Shown here: positions 50,711 to 62,594 of the stretch, piece by piece
Layout of the letters: every line of letters starts with the position of its first letter
Numbering within the stretch: position 1 is the stretch's first letter
NCBI RefSeq assembly: GCF_009827455.1
Contig: NZ_WTYZ01000001.1
Span: forward strand, 620,001-684,000
Reading direction: 5' to 3'
Length of the DNA stretch: 64,000 bases
From: Pontixanthobacter aestiaquae
GTDB lineage: Bacteria > Pseudomonadota > Alphaproteobacteria > Sphingomonadales > Sphingomonadaceae
Made by a program: the position numbers and the translations under genes
Notes under the pieces: model-generated
The model's input: only the letters and a program-made list of their open reading frames with translations
The model's database searches: none
Told to the model about the DNA's origin: nothing

Positions 50711-50814
50711 GACCCTGTCTTAGCGCGCATTCGTTACAGAGCAAAGATCGCGGTACAGTCAGCGTGGCTTAAGATTATCAGCTGCATTGGCTGATGCATG
50801 ATTGGGAGTGGAAT

Positions 50815-51864
50815 ATGATGCGCGCGATAGTGAGTGGTCTGTTGCTGGGTCTGGTCGCACCAATCACAGCTGCTGCCCAAGCGATCAGCCTTCCCGAACT
50901 GGAACAGCAAATAGCCGACAGGGCACTGGGCAAGATCGTTGCGGTGCAGGTCGAGCAAAACGGGGAGACCGTCTATGCGCAGCGCTTTGACCGGAAGAAC
51001 GATGACCAACTGACCGATATCCGTTCGGCGGGAAAATCGCTGACTGCGCTGGCCGTGGGTATATTGGTGGATGAGGGGAAGCTCCCGGTCAATACCAACG
51101 TCTGGCCGCTTCTTGGCAGCGCTGCAAATGATCCGCGCAATGACATAACTGTCCGGGATTTGCTGACCATGTCGTCATCGCTTGATTGCAGCGACAGCAC
51201 GCTGAAATCGCCGGGCAATGAAGAGCGGATGTACCGCACGAAAGTTTGGCGCGACTTTGCGATGAATATCCCAGTCGCTGGCGATTATACCCGAGATGAC
51301 AAGGGCTATGGCAGGTTCTCCTACTGTACTGCCGGCGTATTCCTGCTCGGCCAAGTGGTCGAGGAAGTGTCCGGACAGCGGTTCGACGATTTCATGGCAG
51401 AGCGGGTGTTCAGGCCGCTAGGGATCGATGATGTGAAATGGACACGTTCGCGCTCGGGCGAAGTCCAATCGGGCGGGCAGATCCAGATGCGCGCCGACGA
51501 TTTGCTCAAAATCGGGCGATTGGTGCTCGATGGAGGCAAATATCGAGGTCAACAAATTGTCAGCGGCGAATGGATCAAGCAGATGCTCCAGCCGCATAGT
51601 CAGACGGGCCCCTACAATTATTACGGCTATCTGTGGTGGTTCAGTCCTGTCACATCTCCGCGCGGACTGGAGCCCAGCTGGATGATGATGGGCAATGGCG
51701 GGAATATCATCTCGATCTATCGCGAGTACGATGCCGTGATCGTGGTGCAGGCGCGCAACTACAATAAAGATGATGCACACCCGAATAGTTTTGCGATCAT
51801 GCGCGCTGTTCTGGAGGCACTGCCAGCACCGAACCAAAAAGGTGACGGAAGCGGAGCGGACTAG
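50815..51864 (+). CDS. Serine hydrolase, beta-lactamase/esterase (class C-like)
   Basis: A 349-residue exported beta-lactamase-fold protein with a signal peptide (MMRAIVSGLLLGLVAPITAA). The catalytic SxxK is SAGKSL. The second motif is Y-C-T in FSYCTAG, where class C enzymes have Y-x-N, so it is more likely an esterase or D-amino-acid hydrolase than a beta-lactamase. A third GNGGN segment may stand for the KTG box. Start ATG 50815 has GGGAG 8 bases upstream; the frame opens at 50794 without a ribosome site. Its stop overlaps the convergent flavoprotein gene. Confidence 0.85.
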   Translation: MMRAIVSGLLLGLVAPITAAAQAISLPELEQQIADRALGKIVAVQVEQNGETVYAQRFDRKNDDQLTDIRSAGKSLTALAVGILVDEGKLPVNTNVWPLLGSAANDPRNDITVRDLLTMSSSLDCSDSTLKSPGNEERMYRTKVWRDFAMNIPVAGDYTRDDKGYGRFSYCTAGVFLLGQVVEEVSGQRFDDFMAERVFRPLGIDDVKWTRSRSGEVQSGGQIQMRADDLLKIGRLVLDGGKYRGQQIVSGEWIKQMLQPHSQTGPYNYYGYLWWFSPVTSPRGLEPSWMMMGNGGNIISIYREYDAVIVVQARNYNKDDAHPNSFAIMRAVLEALPAPNQKGDGSGAD

Positions 51865-53045
51865 AGCGCCCGCGCGGCTGCGTGGGCGCTCGCCCATGCC
51901 CATTGGAAATTATACCCGCCCAGCCAGCCGGTGACATCGACCGCCTCGCCGATTACGTAGAGGCCGGGCACATTCTTTGCCTCCATTGTTTTGGAAGAAA
52001 GCTCGCTCGTATCAATTCCGCCTGCGGTGACCTCGGCTTTAGCGAACCCTTCGCTGCCATTAGGGGTAAAATCCCACCGCGCGAGCTTTGCTTCCGCAGC
52101 GCGCAAGGCTTTGTCGGGAGCATTGCCGAGTTCGGTTTGCACGCCCAGCTTTTCCGACAGGATGGTGGCCAAGCGGTCGGACAAATGCTCTTTCAGGATG
52201 GCTTTCAGGCTGCTGCGCGGATGGTCGCGCTTGGCGCCGAGCAGCCAACCATCCGAATGATCAGGCAGGAAGTTGATCGCGACTGTCCCCCCGTTTCGCC
52301 AATAGGATGAGACTTGCAGGATCGACGGCCCGGATAATCCGCGATGCGTAAACAATGCGGCTTCGCGAAACGTGGTTTTGTCCGACTTCGCCTCAACATC
52401 AGCCGATACACCGGAAATGTCGCGAAACAGCACGTCTTCGCCGCCCAAGGTGAGCGGGACCAGAGCGGGACGCGGTTCGACAATTTTCAGGCCAAACTGG
52501 CGCGCCAGATCATAGGCAAAGCCGGTCGCGCCCATCTTCGGTATCGATGGGCCTCCGGTGGCGATCACCAGCGAATGCGCGCCGTGTAGCTTGCCGTTAG
52601 CGGTCACCAGATAGCAGCCATCGGTATGCTCGACTTCAGTCACATCCTGATCGCACAGAACTTCGACTGATCCACCGGCCTCTTGGGCCTTGTCGCATTC
52701 CTCGAGCAGCATCGCGACAATTTGGCGCGCGCTTTGGTCGCAGAACAATTGGCCCAGCGTCTTCTCGTGCCATGCGATGTCGTAGCTTTCGATCAGATCG
52801 AGGAAATCACGCGCCGTGTATTGGCTGAGCGCTGACTTTGCGAAATGCGGATTGGCGGAGAGGTAATTTGCCGGACCTGCACCGATATTGGTGAAATTGC
52901 ACCGCCCGCCTCCCGAGATCAGGATCTTCTTTCCGGGCGTCGGCGCACGCTCCAAAACCAGCACATGTTTGCCGCGCTGTCCCGCCTGCGCTGCGCAGAA
53001 CAACCCGGCGGCACCCGCGCCAAGAATGATTGCGTCATACGCCAT
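51861..53045 (-). CDS. FAD-dependent oxidoreductase, HI0933/BaiN family
   Basis: A 394-residue flavoprotein. The N-terminal dinucleotide-binding motif is ILGAGAAGLFCAAQ (about 7-20), followed by the family hallmark GKKILISGGGRCNFTN (about 38-53). VIATGGPSIPKMGATG and the C-terminal GEAVDVTGWLGGYNFQWA also match. The natural substrate is unknown; one relative (BaiN) was linked to bile-acid metabolism. ATG 53045 (MAYDAIILGAGA) is preferred to the longer frame starting at 53150. It lies 7 bases after the stop of the AI-2E transporter gene, so the two are cotranscribed. Confidence 0.92.
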   Translation of the reverse strand: MAYDAIILGAGAAGLFCAAQAGQRGKHVLVLERAPTPGKKILISGGGRCNFTNIGAGPANYLSANPHFAKSALSQYTARDFLDLIESYDIAWHEKTLGQLFCDQSARQIVAMLLEECDKAQEAGGSVEVLCDQDVTEVEHTDGCYLVTANGKLHGAHSLVIATGGPSIPKMGATGFAYDLARQFGLKIVEPRPALVPLTLGGEDVLFRDISGVSADVEAKSDKTTFREAALFTHRGLSGPSILQVSSYWRNGGTVAINFLPDHSDGWLLGAKRDHPRSSLKAILKEHLSDRLATILSEKLGVQTELGNAPDKALRAAEAKLARWDFTPNGSEGFAKAEVTAGGIDTSELSSKTMEAKNVPGLYVIGEAVDVTGWLGGYNFQWAWASAHAAARAL

Positions 53046-53052
53046 GTTGGGG

Positions 53053-54123
53053 TTAGGCTGCCTCCGCTTCGCGCTGTTCCTTGGCGATTGTCCAGCCCGC
53101 CAGGAATAGACCGGCCACAAGTGGACCGACCACGATGCCGGACAGGCCAAGAAGTCCGATCCCGCCCAAAGTTGTCACTAGGATTATCCAATCAGGAATG
53201 CCCGTGTCGCGCCCGACCAGAATTGGCCGTAACACATTGTCTGCCATGCCGATAACCAGCACGCCTGATCCGATCACGGCGATGCCTTGCCAAATCTCTC
53301 CGGTCGCGAGCAGCCAAATTGCGACCGGCCCCCAGACTATTGCAGGGCCAAGCGCGGGAAGTAACGAAAAGATTGCCATCAATAGGCCAAACAGCATCGC
53401 TGACGGGACTCCGACAAGCACAAAGGTAATCGCACCCAATGCACCTTGCACCAAGCTGACGACAACTGAACCTTTGATGGTTGCGCGTACGATCGAGAGA
53501 AATTTTTCAGCCAGCCGGTCGGCGACGCTCCGCTCCATCGGCAGTCCTGCGACGATCGCTTGGCCGATGCCGCGGCCGTCGCGCAGCAGGAAGAAGGCCG
53601 CATATAGGCCGACACCGAAGGCAAGCACAAAGCCGAATGCGCTACTCCCGATACTCAGCGCCTGACTGGCAATCGCGCCTGTGCTTTCACGGCCGAAATC
53701 CTGGGCTTTGCCGAGCAGGCCTTCCAAATTTCCGAAGCCTGCAGAATCGAGCGCAGTCTGGACCCCGGCCGGTAGCGCATCGTGGATTTGTGTGAACCAC
53801 GCCGCAACGTCGATCTCACCATCACGAAACGCGACGAAAACCGCAACCATTTCCTCGACTGCGATGCTACCCAGGAAAAACGCCGGAATGATGATCGCGA
53901 CGGTTATAATCAATAGCGTTGCAGCAGCGGCTTTGTTGTCACTGCCGAAGCATTTTGGCAGCAGCCATTGGTAGAGCGGCTGGAACGTAATCGCGGCCAG
54001 CGTCGCCCACAGCAGTGGCCGCGCGAAGGGTAGCACCACGACCAGCAGAGCCAATGTGACGAGGGCCAGAAACAGCACGAAGCCGCCTTTTTCCAAACCA
54101 GCCGGTTGTTTGTTAGCGGTCAT
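53053..54123 (-). CDS. AI-2E family transporter
   Basis: A 356-residue inner-membrane protein with about eight helices and the family's typical layout: two N-terminal helices with LPFARPLLWATLAAITFQPLY, a central soluble stretch, and the C-terminal GIGLLGLSGIVVGPLVAGLF. Members export autoinducer-2 or act as Na+/H+ antiporters; the role is not determined by sequence. It is the first of two genes with the flavoprotein. The start ATG 54123 is supported by the preceding GACCGAGA region, not a strong site. Confidence 0.88.
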   Translation of the reverse strand: MTANKQPAGLEKGGFVLFLALVTLALLVVVLPFARPLLWATLAAITFQPLYQWLLPKCFGSDNKAAAATLLIITVAIIIPAFFLGSIAVEEMVAVFVAFRDGEIDVAAWFTQIHDALPAGVQTALDSAGFGNLEGLLGKAQDFGRESTGAIASQALSIGSSAFGFVLAFGVGLYAAFFLLRDGRGIGQAIVAGLPMERSVADRLAEKFLSIVRATIKGSVVVSLVQGALGAITFVLVGVPSAMLFGLLMAIFSLLPALGPAIVWGPVAIWLLATGEIWQGIAVIGSGVLVIGMADNVLRPILVGRDTGIPDWIILVTTLGGIGLLGLSGIVVGPLVAGLFLAGWTIAKEQREAEAA

Positions 54124-54170
54124 TCTCGGTCCCCTACGTGATTGCGGCTATTTGCCGGCGCTGGTCGAAC

Positions 54171-54914
54171 TTAGCGACGGCTGATGAAACGATTGCTGTG
54201 TTCTTCCGCCAATGCGTATTTCAAACTCGCCCCGATCATCAGGCCTGACACCGCGATAATCACGATAGCCCAGAACCAATAAGGTAACCACAATGCCTCC
54301 GATATCGCACCGGTGTCGGACAACATGGGCCGCCCCGCGACGACCCCGGCATATGAAAACAGATAATCCCAATCGCGGAACATGCTGAGCGCAGCGAGAA
54401 TGCCAAGGAACTGTATGCTGAATAAGGCGATCCGGTCGCTTGCTCTCATCGCCACACCGACCAAAGCAAGCGCCACCAGTGGCAGCACGATAAAGCCGGT
54501 CATTGTGGCGACCCAGATGACAGTCGATAGACCGATCAGCGCAGCCAAGGCGATCAGGGCGGGGCGGACATATTTCAGCTTCGCACTAGCGAGGATCAGC
54601 AGCGAGCCGAATATGGATGGGCCCAGCGGTCCGCCCGCGCCGACCAATGCGCTGGTGACGGCCGATGGCGTGCTGTCAAATTGTGACTGCGCGAGGCCCG
54701 ATCCATTGCGGTAAATCTCAAGGCTCTGAAAATCGGCACCCAGCGCCATTGCCGTGAGGCCGTGGCCCATTTCGTGGAACCACGTTGTCAAAATCGTGAA
54801 TGGATAGATCAGATAATTGCCCAGCGGTATCTGCGGCAGGAAGGTGATCAGCAAGCCCGCGATCAGCAAATGGCCGACCTTTTCCTCCTGAGAACCGCGG
54901 ACGACAGGCTCCAT
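54171..54914 (-). CDS. M50B-family membrane metallopeptidase-like protein
   Basis: A 247-residue integral membrane protein with six to seven helices. HEMGHG (about residues 46-51, in TWFHEMGHGLTAMALGAD) is the HExxH zinc motif of the M50B group, to which many bacterial proteins of unknown function belong. GAGGPLGPSIFGSLLIL follows, as in this group. Whether it is an active protease is unknown. ATG 54914 lies 12 bases after the gyrB stop, so it may be cotranscribed with gyrB. Confidence 0.82.
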   Translation of the reverse strand: MEPVVRGSQEEKVGHLLIAGLLITFLPQIPLGNYLIYPFTILTTWFHEMGHGLTAMALGADFQSLEIYRNGSGLAQSQFDSTPSAVTSALVGAGGPLGPSIFGSLLILASAKLKYVRPALIALAALIGLSTVIWVATMTGFIVLPLVALALVGVAMRASDRIALFSIQFLGILAALSMFRDWDYLFSYAGVVAGRPMLSDTGAISEALWLPYWFWAIVIIAVSGLMIGASLKYALAEEHSNRFISRR

Positions 54915-54926
54915 TACCCTGCGGTC

Positions 54927-57650
<2,724 letters not shown>

Positions 57651-59033
57651 ATGCTTTCGGTACTCGACATCTTCCGGATCGGCATTGGTCCGTCCAGCTC
57701 GCACACGGTTGGTCCCATGCGGATTTCGAACATGTTCGTCCGCGCGTTGAAACGTAGCGGCAAATTTGATCGGGTCTCTAAGATCCACATCGAATTGCAG
57801 GGTTCGCTAGCGCTTACGGGAGTTGGCCACGGTACGCCCCGCGCCTCGATCCTCGGCCTGATGGGTCACAAGCCGGAGACCTACGATCCGGCCAAGGGAG
57901 AGCGGCAACTGGAGCGGATCGACAATGAGGGCATTCTGTCGCTTGGCGACGAGCGAGATATTGCGTTTGATACGAAGGCCGATGTCGATCTGGCTGGCCA
58001 TATCATTCCGGAACTACACCCGAATGGAATGCGGCTTGTAGCCTATGACTATAAAGGCGTGGTGCTATCGGATCGCAGCTACTTTTCCACCGGAGGCGGT
58101 TTTGTTGCGACCAGACAGCAGCTTGAAAAGCCCGCTAAGGATGACCGTGTGAAGGCGGGCAATCCGGTGCCGCACCGGTTCACTTCGGCGGCAGAGCTGC
58201 TCGATATTTGTGCGGTGGAACAGCTCTGCGTTCATGAATTGGTCCTGTGTAATGAAGATGCGATGCGCCCGCGTGCGAAAACCGAGGCTGGCCTCGACCG
58301 GATTGCGCAGGCGATGGATAGCTGCATTGATCGCGGACTGACTCAAACGGGCATTCTACCCGGCGGCCTCAAAGTCCGCCGCCGCGCGCCCGAGCTTTGG
58401 GGCAAGCTCCAATCCAATCCGCAATCCAATGAGCGCGAGCAATTGTTCGACTGGCTCAATTGCTTCGCGATGGCTGTCAATGAAGAGAACGCAGCGGGCG
58501 GGAAGGTCGTTACCGCTCCCACCAATGGCGCTGCCGGAATACTACCCGCAGTGATGCGGTTCTATTGTCTCGATGCCGCGGACAATGCCTGCACCGAAAG
58601 CCGCCGCAAGTTCCTGCTCACGGCGGGCGCGATTGGGTTGCTCTATAAACAGCGCGCCTCGATTTCGGGCGCCGAGATGGGCTGTCAGGGCGAAGTCGGC
58701 GTAGCCTGCTCGATGGCGGCTGGCGGGCTGGCGGCTCTTTGGGGCGGAACGCCGACCCAAATCGCCAGCGCTGCGGAAATCGGAATGGAGCACAATCTCG
58801 GCCTGACCTGCGACCCGGTCGGCGGGCTGGTGCAAGTGCCGTGTATTGAGCGTAACGCCATCGGCGCGGTGAAAGCGGTCAATGCCGCGCGGCTCGCCTT
58901 ACACCGCGACGAAGTGTCGATCGTCTCGCTGGATCAAGTGATCGAAACGATGCGCCAGACCGGCCTCGATATGTCGACCAAATATAAAGAGACAAGCCAA
59001 GGCGGCTTGGCCGTCAACGTGATTGAGTGCTGA
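57651..59033 (+). CDS. sdaA: L-serine ammonia-lyase (iron-sulfur dependent)
   Basis: A 460-residue single-chain L-serine dehydratase that turns serine into pyruvate and ammonia. The N-terminal beta domain begins [19 protein letters not shown], the family hallmark. The C-terminal alpha domain carries the 4Fe-4S cysteines (one in [15 protein letters not shown], another in [14 protein letters not shown]) and the [13 protein letters not shown] motif. ATG 57651 is the standard start. It is divergent from gyrB and followed by an unrelated exported protein. Confidence 0.96.
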   Translation: MLSVLDIFRIGIGPSSSHTVGPMRISNMFVRALKRSGKFDRVSKIHIELQGSLALTGVGHGTPRASILGLMGHKPETYDPAKGERQLERIDNEGILSLGDERDIAFDTKADVDLAGHIIPELHPNGMRLVAYDYKGVVLSDRSYFSTGGGFVATRQQLEKPAKDDRVKAGNPVPHRFTSAAELLDICAVEQLCVHELVLCNEDAMRPRAKTEAGLDRIAQAMDSCIDRGLTQTGILPGGLKVRRRAPELWGKLQSNPQSNEREQLFDWLNCFAMAVNEENAAGGKVVTAPTNGAAGILPAVMRFYCLDAADNACTESRRKFLLTAGAIGLLYKQRASISGAEMGCQGEVGVACSMAAGGLAALWGGTPTQIASAAEIGMEHNLGLTCDPVGGLVQVPCIERNAIGAVKAVNAARLALHRDEVSIVSLDQVIETMRQTGLDMSTKYKETSQGGLAVNVIEC

Positions 59034-59120
59034 CGCGTCCTTACAAGAGATTTCTTCGAGCCTTTTATATCAGAGCCTTATTGATATCCGCGCAATATAA
59101 CCCTTGGTCAGGATCGGTCA

Positions 59121-59831
59121 TTGAAAACTAAGCTCTTCACAATGCTGGCTATTCTAGCAGCGCTTTGCTTTCAGCCCGCTCAGGCATGTGGTGGCGAGTT
59201 TAGAAACAATGTGGCAACTGTCGGTTCAGACGTAATGGCACTGGCCTTGGCGGAAGGCAACGCAGCGTCGAGCCGCATAGACATCAAGCTGTCGCCGGAT
59301 GCCGTTACTGCAATCCTCGATGCTGTCGAGAAAGACGGCGTCGATTCTGCCGAACTGTATTTCCTAACCGAACTGGCCGGATCCTCGATTATTGCGCTTC
59401 GAATACGCACTGCTGACGATACCGACACAGCCTACCGCGATATGCCCGGTCTGGCGCGGCTATGGGGTGATGATGCCGATCCCGTTCGCGAGACGATTGA
59501 TGCCGCATACGGAAAGCTCTGGGGCGAGGGAGTCGGCGGGTACGAGGCGCTATTGAAGCATCACAGTATTGGCGAAACCCAGGCCGAAGACCTGAAGAAA
59601 TTTGCAGTGAGTCAAATGCTCGACGCTGAGTGGGATAAAAGCAAAGTTCAGAATGCTTACAAACCGATCAGGGATACCATTAGCGGCCTATTTGGGCACA
59701 ATAATACGCTCGGCGAAGATGAGCAGCGCGCGGGGCGGTTCATGGTGCATAGTTGGTTCGTCGCGCTTGATAATCGGCACGGAGATGCGGTGCCGGACTT
59801 CCTTTACGCTTGGATGCGCCCCAAAGATTGA
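59121..59831 (+). CDS. Exported hypothetical protein, 236 residues
   Basis: A secreted protein of unknown family. The start is TTG 59121, with AGGA 8 bases upstream. It gives a signal peptide (KLFTMLAILAALCFQPAQA) and a mature protein beginning CGGEFRNN; the Cys just after the cleavage site is not in a clear lipobox. The rest is acidic and mainly helical, with no recognised catalytic motif. It lies between sdaA and the acyl-CoA synthetase, with an AT-rich 87-base upstream gap likely holding its promoter. Confidence 0.65.
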   Translation: MKTKLFTMLAILAALCFQPAQACGGEFRNNVATVGSDVMALALAEGNAASSRIDIKLSPDAVTAILDAVEKDGVDSAELYFLTELAGSSIIALRIRTADDTDTAYRDMPGLARLWGDDADPVRETIDAAYGKLWGEGVGGYEALLKHHSIGETQAEDLKKFAVSQMLDAEWDKSKVQNAYKPIRDTISGLFGHNNTLGEDEQRAGRFMVHSWFVALDNRHGDAVPDFLYAWMRPKD

Positions 59832-59861
59832 CCGGCGGGTCCGCACGTTTAGGGTCTGCGC

Positions 59862-61412
59862 ATGACCAAGACCGACATTCTCGCCCAACTGTCCGGACCG
59901 TTCGGGACGTATCGCAGTATTCTGGAAGCGTGGGCGGAATTGCAGCCCGATCAGCCGGCATTGCGCGATGGAGGTGGCGAGCTGTCTTGGGCAGAGATGA
60001 TGGACCGGGTCGACCGGATCGCGGCGCAGTTGCAAGCCACAGGGTTGGAACAGGGGCAATCAGTTGCGATCCTAGGTACATCGACGATCCATTACGCGCT
60101 GGTCTATCTGGCAGCTGTGCTGGCCGGCGGGGTCGCGGCGCCGCTGACGACTAGCGCGAGCCCGCTGCAGCTTGACGGCATGGCAAAGGATTCGGGCGCG
60201 CGGCACTTGTTCATTGATCGCGCGAAGCTGAATGAGCTTGGAGATGGCTTTATGCCTGACTTCAATCGGATAGTTTTGGATGAAGAACTCGAAGATTGGA
60301 TGACTGACAAAGGCACCAAGCCTGCTTCCTTCGAGCCCACTGGAGACGAGCCCTTCAACATCATCTATTCCAGTGGCACCACAGGTATTCCCAAAGGCAT
60401 CGTCCATTCGCACACGATGCGCTGGCGCCAGTTCGCGCCGACGGCGGCGTCCTATCTTGGCGGTGAGCGTACAGTGCGGTCGTTGACGTCGACCCCGCTC
60501 TATTCAAACACCACGATGGTTGCGTTTCTGTCGGCGTTGCTGGCTGGCGGGACCGTTACAATAATGGAAAAGTTCGACACCGTGCGCTGGCTTGAAATTG
60601 CACAACGTGACCGGATCACCACAACCATGCTGGTGCCGGTGCAGTACCAGCGCCTGATGGATGAGCCGAGTTTTGACCGTTTCGATCTGTCCAGTTTGCA
60701 GATCAAATATTGCACCTCCGCGCCGTTTTCTGCCGAACTGAAGGCGGAGGTGCTCGAGCGGATGCCGGGTGCTTTGATCGAGATATATTCAATGACAGAA
60801 GGCGGTGTAGTGTGCCTGCTATATGCGCATGAGCATCCAGACAAACTACATACGGTCGGCACGCCGGCCCCAGGCAGCGACGTCAAAGTGATGGGTGAGG
60901 ATGGCCGTTTGCTGCCGCCCGGCGAGGCTGGCGAACTGGTTGGACGAGGTCCGGCGATGATGAGCGGCTATAAGAATCAGCCCGACAAAACCTCCGAAGC
61001 GCAATGGATCGACCCCGACACCGGCGAGTGGTGGATGCGCATGGGCGACATCGGCCGCGTCGATGAAGATGGTTTCGTCGAGCTGGTTGGCCGAGCGAAA
61101 GACATGATCATCTCGGGCGGGTTCAACATCTATCCGATCGATCTTGAGAATGAGCTGCTCAGGGAAGCGGGTGTGGTCGAGGCGGCGGTAATCGGCGTGC
61201 CGAGCAATCGCTGGGGCGAAACGCCGGTGGGCTTCGCCGTACTTGACGGGGTGGATCCCGACGATGTGCTCCGCGCTGTGAATGCCCGGCTGGGGAAGAC
61301 TCAGCGCCTTTCCGCGCTGCTTGCTATCGATGAAATGCCGCGGAGCCATATCGGCAAATTGCTCAAGATTGAGCTGCGCGAAAGAGCCGGACGATTGAAG
61401 TTACCAAGCTGA
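59862..61412 (+). CDS. AMP-dependent acyl-CoA synthetase/ligase
   Basis: A 516-residue ANL-superfamily ligase. It has the ATP-binding IYSSGTTGIPKGIVHSH, the A4 region IEIYSMTEGG, the A7/A8 hinge MRMGDIGRVDEDGFVELVGRAKD and the catalytic Lys region PRSHIGKLLKIELRE. It is distinct from the ligase at 35721-37421; its substrate is probably a medium-chain or aromatic acid. ATG 59862 (MTKTDILAQLSGPFGTYRSI) is the start. It stands alone and faces the PEP-CTERM gene. Confidence 0.9.
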   Translation: MTKTDILAQLSGPFGTYRSILEAWAELQPDQPALRDGGGELSWAEMMDRVDRIAAQLQATGLEQGQSVAILGTSTIHYALVYLAAVLAGGVAAPLTTSASPLQLDGMAKDSGARHLFIDRAKLNELGDGFMPDFNRIVLDEELEDWMTDKGTKPASFEPTGDEPFNIIYSSGTTGIPKGIVHSHTMRWRQFAPTAASYLGGERTVRSLTSTPLYSNTTMVAFLSALLAGGTVTIMEKFDTVRWLEIAQRDRITTTMLVPVQYQRLMDEPSFDRFDLSSLQIKYCTSAPFSAELKAEVLERMPGALIEIYSMTEGGVVCLLYAHEHPDKLHTVGTPAPGSDVKVMGEDGRLLPPGEAGELVGRGPAMMSGYKNQPDKTSEAQWIDPDTGEWWMRMGDIGRVDEDGFVELVGRAKDMIISGGFNIYPIDLENELLREAGVVEAAVIGVPSNRWGETPVGFAVLDGVDPDDVLRAVNARLGKTQRLSALLAIDEMPRSHIGKLLKIELRERAGRLKLPS

Positions 61413-61429
61413 AGGCGGCGCAATGAATG

Positions 61430-61453
61430 GGGGACGACCCGCGAGGCCGCCCC
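61430..61453 (-). terminator. Weak hairpin downstream of the PEP-CTERM gene
   Basis: On the minus strand GGGGCGGCC pairs with GGUCGUCCC... around a UCGCG loop (9 bp, two G-U pairs). The same hairpin is poorer on the plus strand (A-C mismatches). No T-run follows, so it is at best a weak or Rho-assisted terminator. Confidence 0.35.
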
Positions 61454-61483
61454 TTCCTAACTGCAGGTTTGTCTTCACCCGTA

Positions 61484-62242
61484 TCAGGCGGCTTTGAACT
61501 CGCCCTTGCGGCGGCGACGGTTTAAGCGCCCGAATCCGATAGCGGCAAGCCCAAGGCCGAATAGGCCGAGCATGCCAGGTTCGGGGACGGGGGTGCCGCC
61601 AGTGCTGGTGCTTCCGCCGCTAGTGCTGCTGCCGCCGCTCGTCGAGGAACCACCGCTAGTGGTCGAGCCGCCGCTGGTGCTGCTACCGCCCGAGCTTCCC
61701 GTCGGCCAGCAGATATAGCGGCTGCCATAGTAACCGCAACGCGAGCCACCCGAGCTGCTGGAGCTGCTGGAGCTACCAGACGTTGAGCCGGTGTAGCGCG
61801 TCCACTTTCCTTTGGTATCGAAATCGAACAGCCGTCCGTTACGAACGCCGTAAATCCACAAGAAGGACTTGTCCTCTCCCAGGCTGAACTGGGTATGCTT
61901 GGGGTTGCTCGACCATTGCGCGGTATATGTGCGTTCTTGGCGAAAAATCGGTGTCTTCCGAGTGAATGTACCTGTCGCGGTATCAACCTTGTAGGTTCTT
62001 CCACTGCTCGTCAGGTTGGGATTGAAGTTGGCGAGACTGTTCCCGGTCATCGTGAGATCGATATTGCTACCTTTGAAAGTCGCCGTTCTAGCGACCGTGT
62101 CAATGGTAATATGGGTCGTGCCTACGGCGCTGCCGAAGAGGCCGTCGCCGAACGAGGTTTCGTATTTATATATCGCCGCCGAGGCCGGTTGCGAAATAGC
62201 CAGCGCTGCCATCATGGCAGCCGATGTCAGGATCTTGTTCAT
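61484..62242 (-). CDS. PEP-CTERM sorting-domain protein with Ser/Gly-rich repeats
   Basis: A 252-residue exported protein. The signal peptide begins MNKILTSAAMMAALAIS and ends near ASA-A. The middle part is Thr/Ser-rich (about 20-150). A low-complexity stretch (about 165-225) is built of SGGSSTSGGST-type repeats. It ends with PVPEPGMLGLFGLGLAAIGF and an Arg cluster (LNRRRRK), the PEP-CTERM tripartite signal for exosortase EpsH. It is thus expected to be processed and released or attached outside the cell, perhaps in exopolysaccharide. A -24/-12 sigma-54 match lies upstream. ATG 62242 has AAGGAC upstream; the longer frame from 62311 is not used. Confidence 0.9.
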   Translation of the reverse strand: MNKILTSAAMMAALAISQPASAAIYKYETSFGDGLFGSAVGTTHITIDTVARTATFKGSNIDLTMTGNSLANFNPNLTSSGRTYKVDTATGTFTRKTPIFRQERTYTAQWSSNPKHTQFSLGEDKSFLWIYGVRNGRLFDFDTKGKWTRYTGSTSGSSSSSSSSGGSRCGYYGSRYICWPTGSSGGSSTSGGSTTSGGSSTSGGSSTSGGSTSTGGTPVPEPGMLGLFGLGLAAIGFGRLNRRRRKGEFKAA

Positions 62243-62594
62243 CCGAGATTGTCCTTTTGCTTGCAACTCTGCCGATAGCGAAAACATGTTATCAAACGGC
62301 TTAGAGCCCAAAAATAGTTCCGAGTGTCTGCCGACGTAACAGCAATCATCGTGCCAGTTTTGAAAACGCCTTGAAATATAAGGGTTTACATATTAACCAA
62401 ACTTGTTTTCCAAAGTGATTTGTAATAAAATCCGTCACCTTCCGGCGCTTGGCGGCGGGTTGCAGGGCTGGCTGAATATCGGGTCATTTCGCGCCGGAGG
62501 CGGGCTTATCCAAGCCTTTACCTTTTGGGCTTACATCCGTTGCCTGACCACTTGCTTCCGGCAGAAATCAGGGGCGAATCATTAAGGATTTTTC
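62243..62594. other. Divergent regulatory region between PEP-CTERM gene and TPR gene
   Basis: A 352-base divergent gap. It contains the sigma-54 match on the minus strand (62341-62356), an AT-rich stretch around 62375-62425, and a GC-rich block near 62440-62510. On the plus strand TGGC then TTGCA near 62450-62465 resembles a -24/-12 pair but is one base short of the required spacing. I see no gene here. Confidence 0.5.
62341..62356 (-). promoter_or_regulatory. Sigma-54 (RpoN) -24/-12 promoter match
   Basis: On the minus strand the sequence TGGCACGATGATTGCT fits the RpoN consensus TGGCACR-N4-TTGCW at every position, with correct spacing. It lies about 100 bases upstream of the PEP-CTERM gene start. 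PEP-CTERM genes are known to be sigma-54 controlled through the PrsK/PrsR system in several proteobacteria, which makes the match meaningful. Confidence 0.75.

Noticed and set aside
62450..62466. Possible sigma-54 promoter on the plus strand upstream of the TPR lipoprotein gene
   Set aside because: TGGC and TTGCA are present but one base too close; sigma-54 is strict about this spacing.
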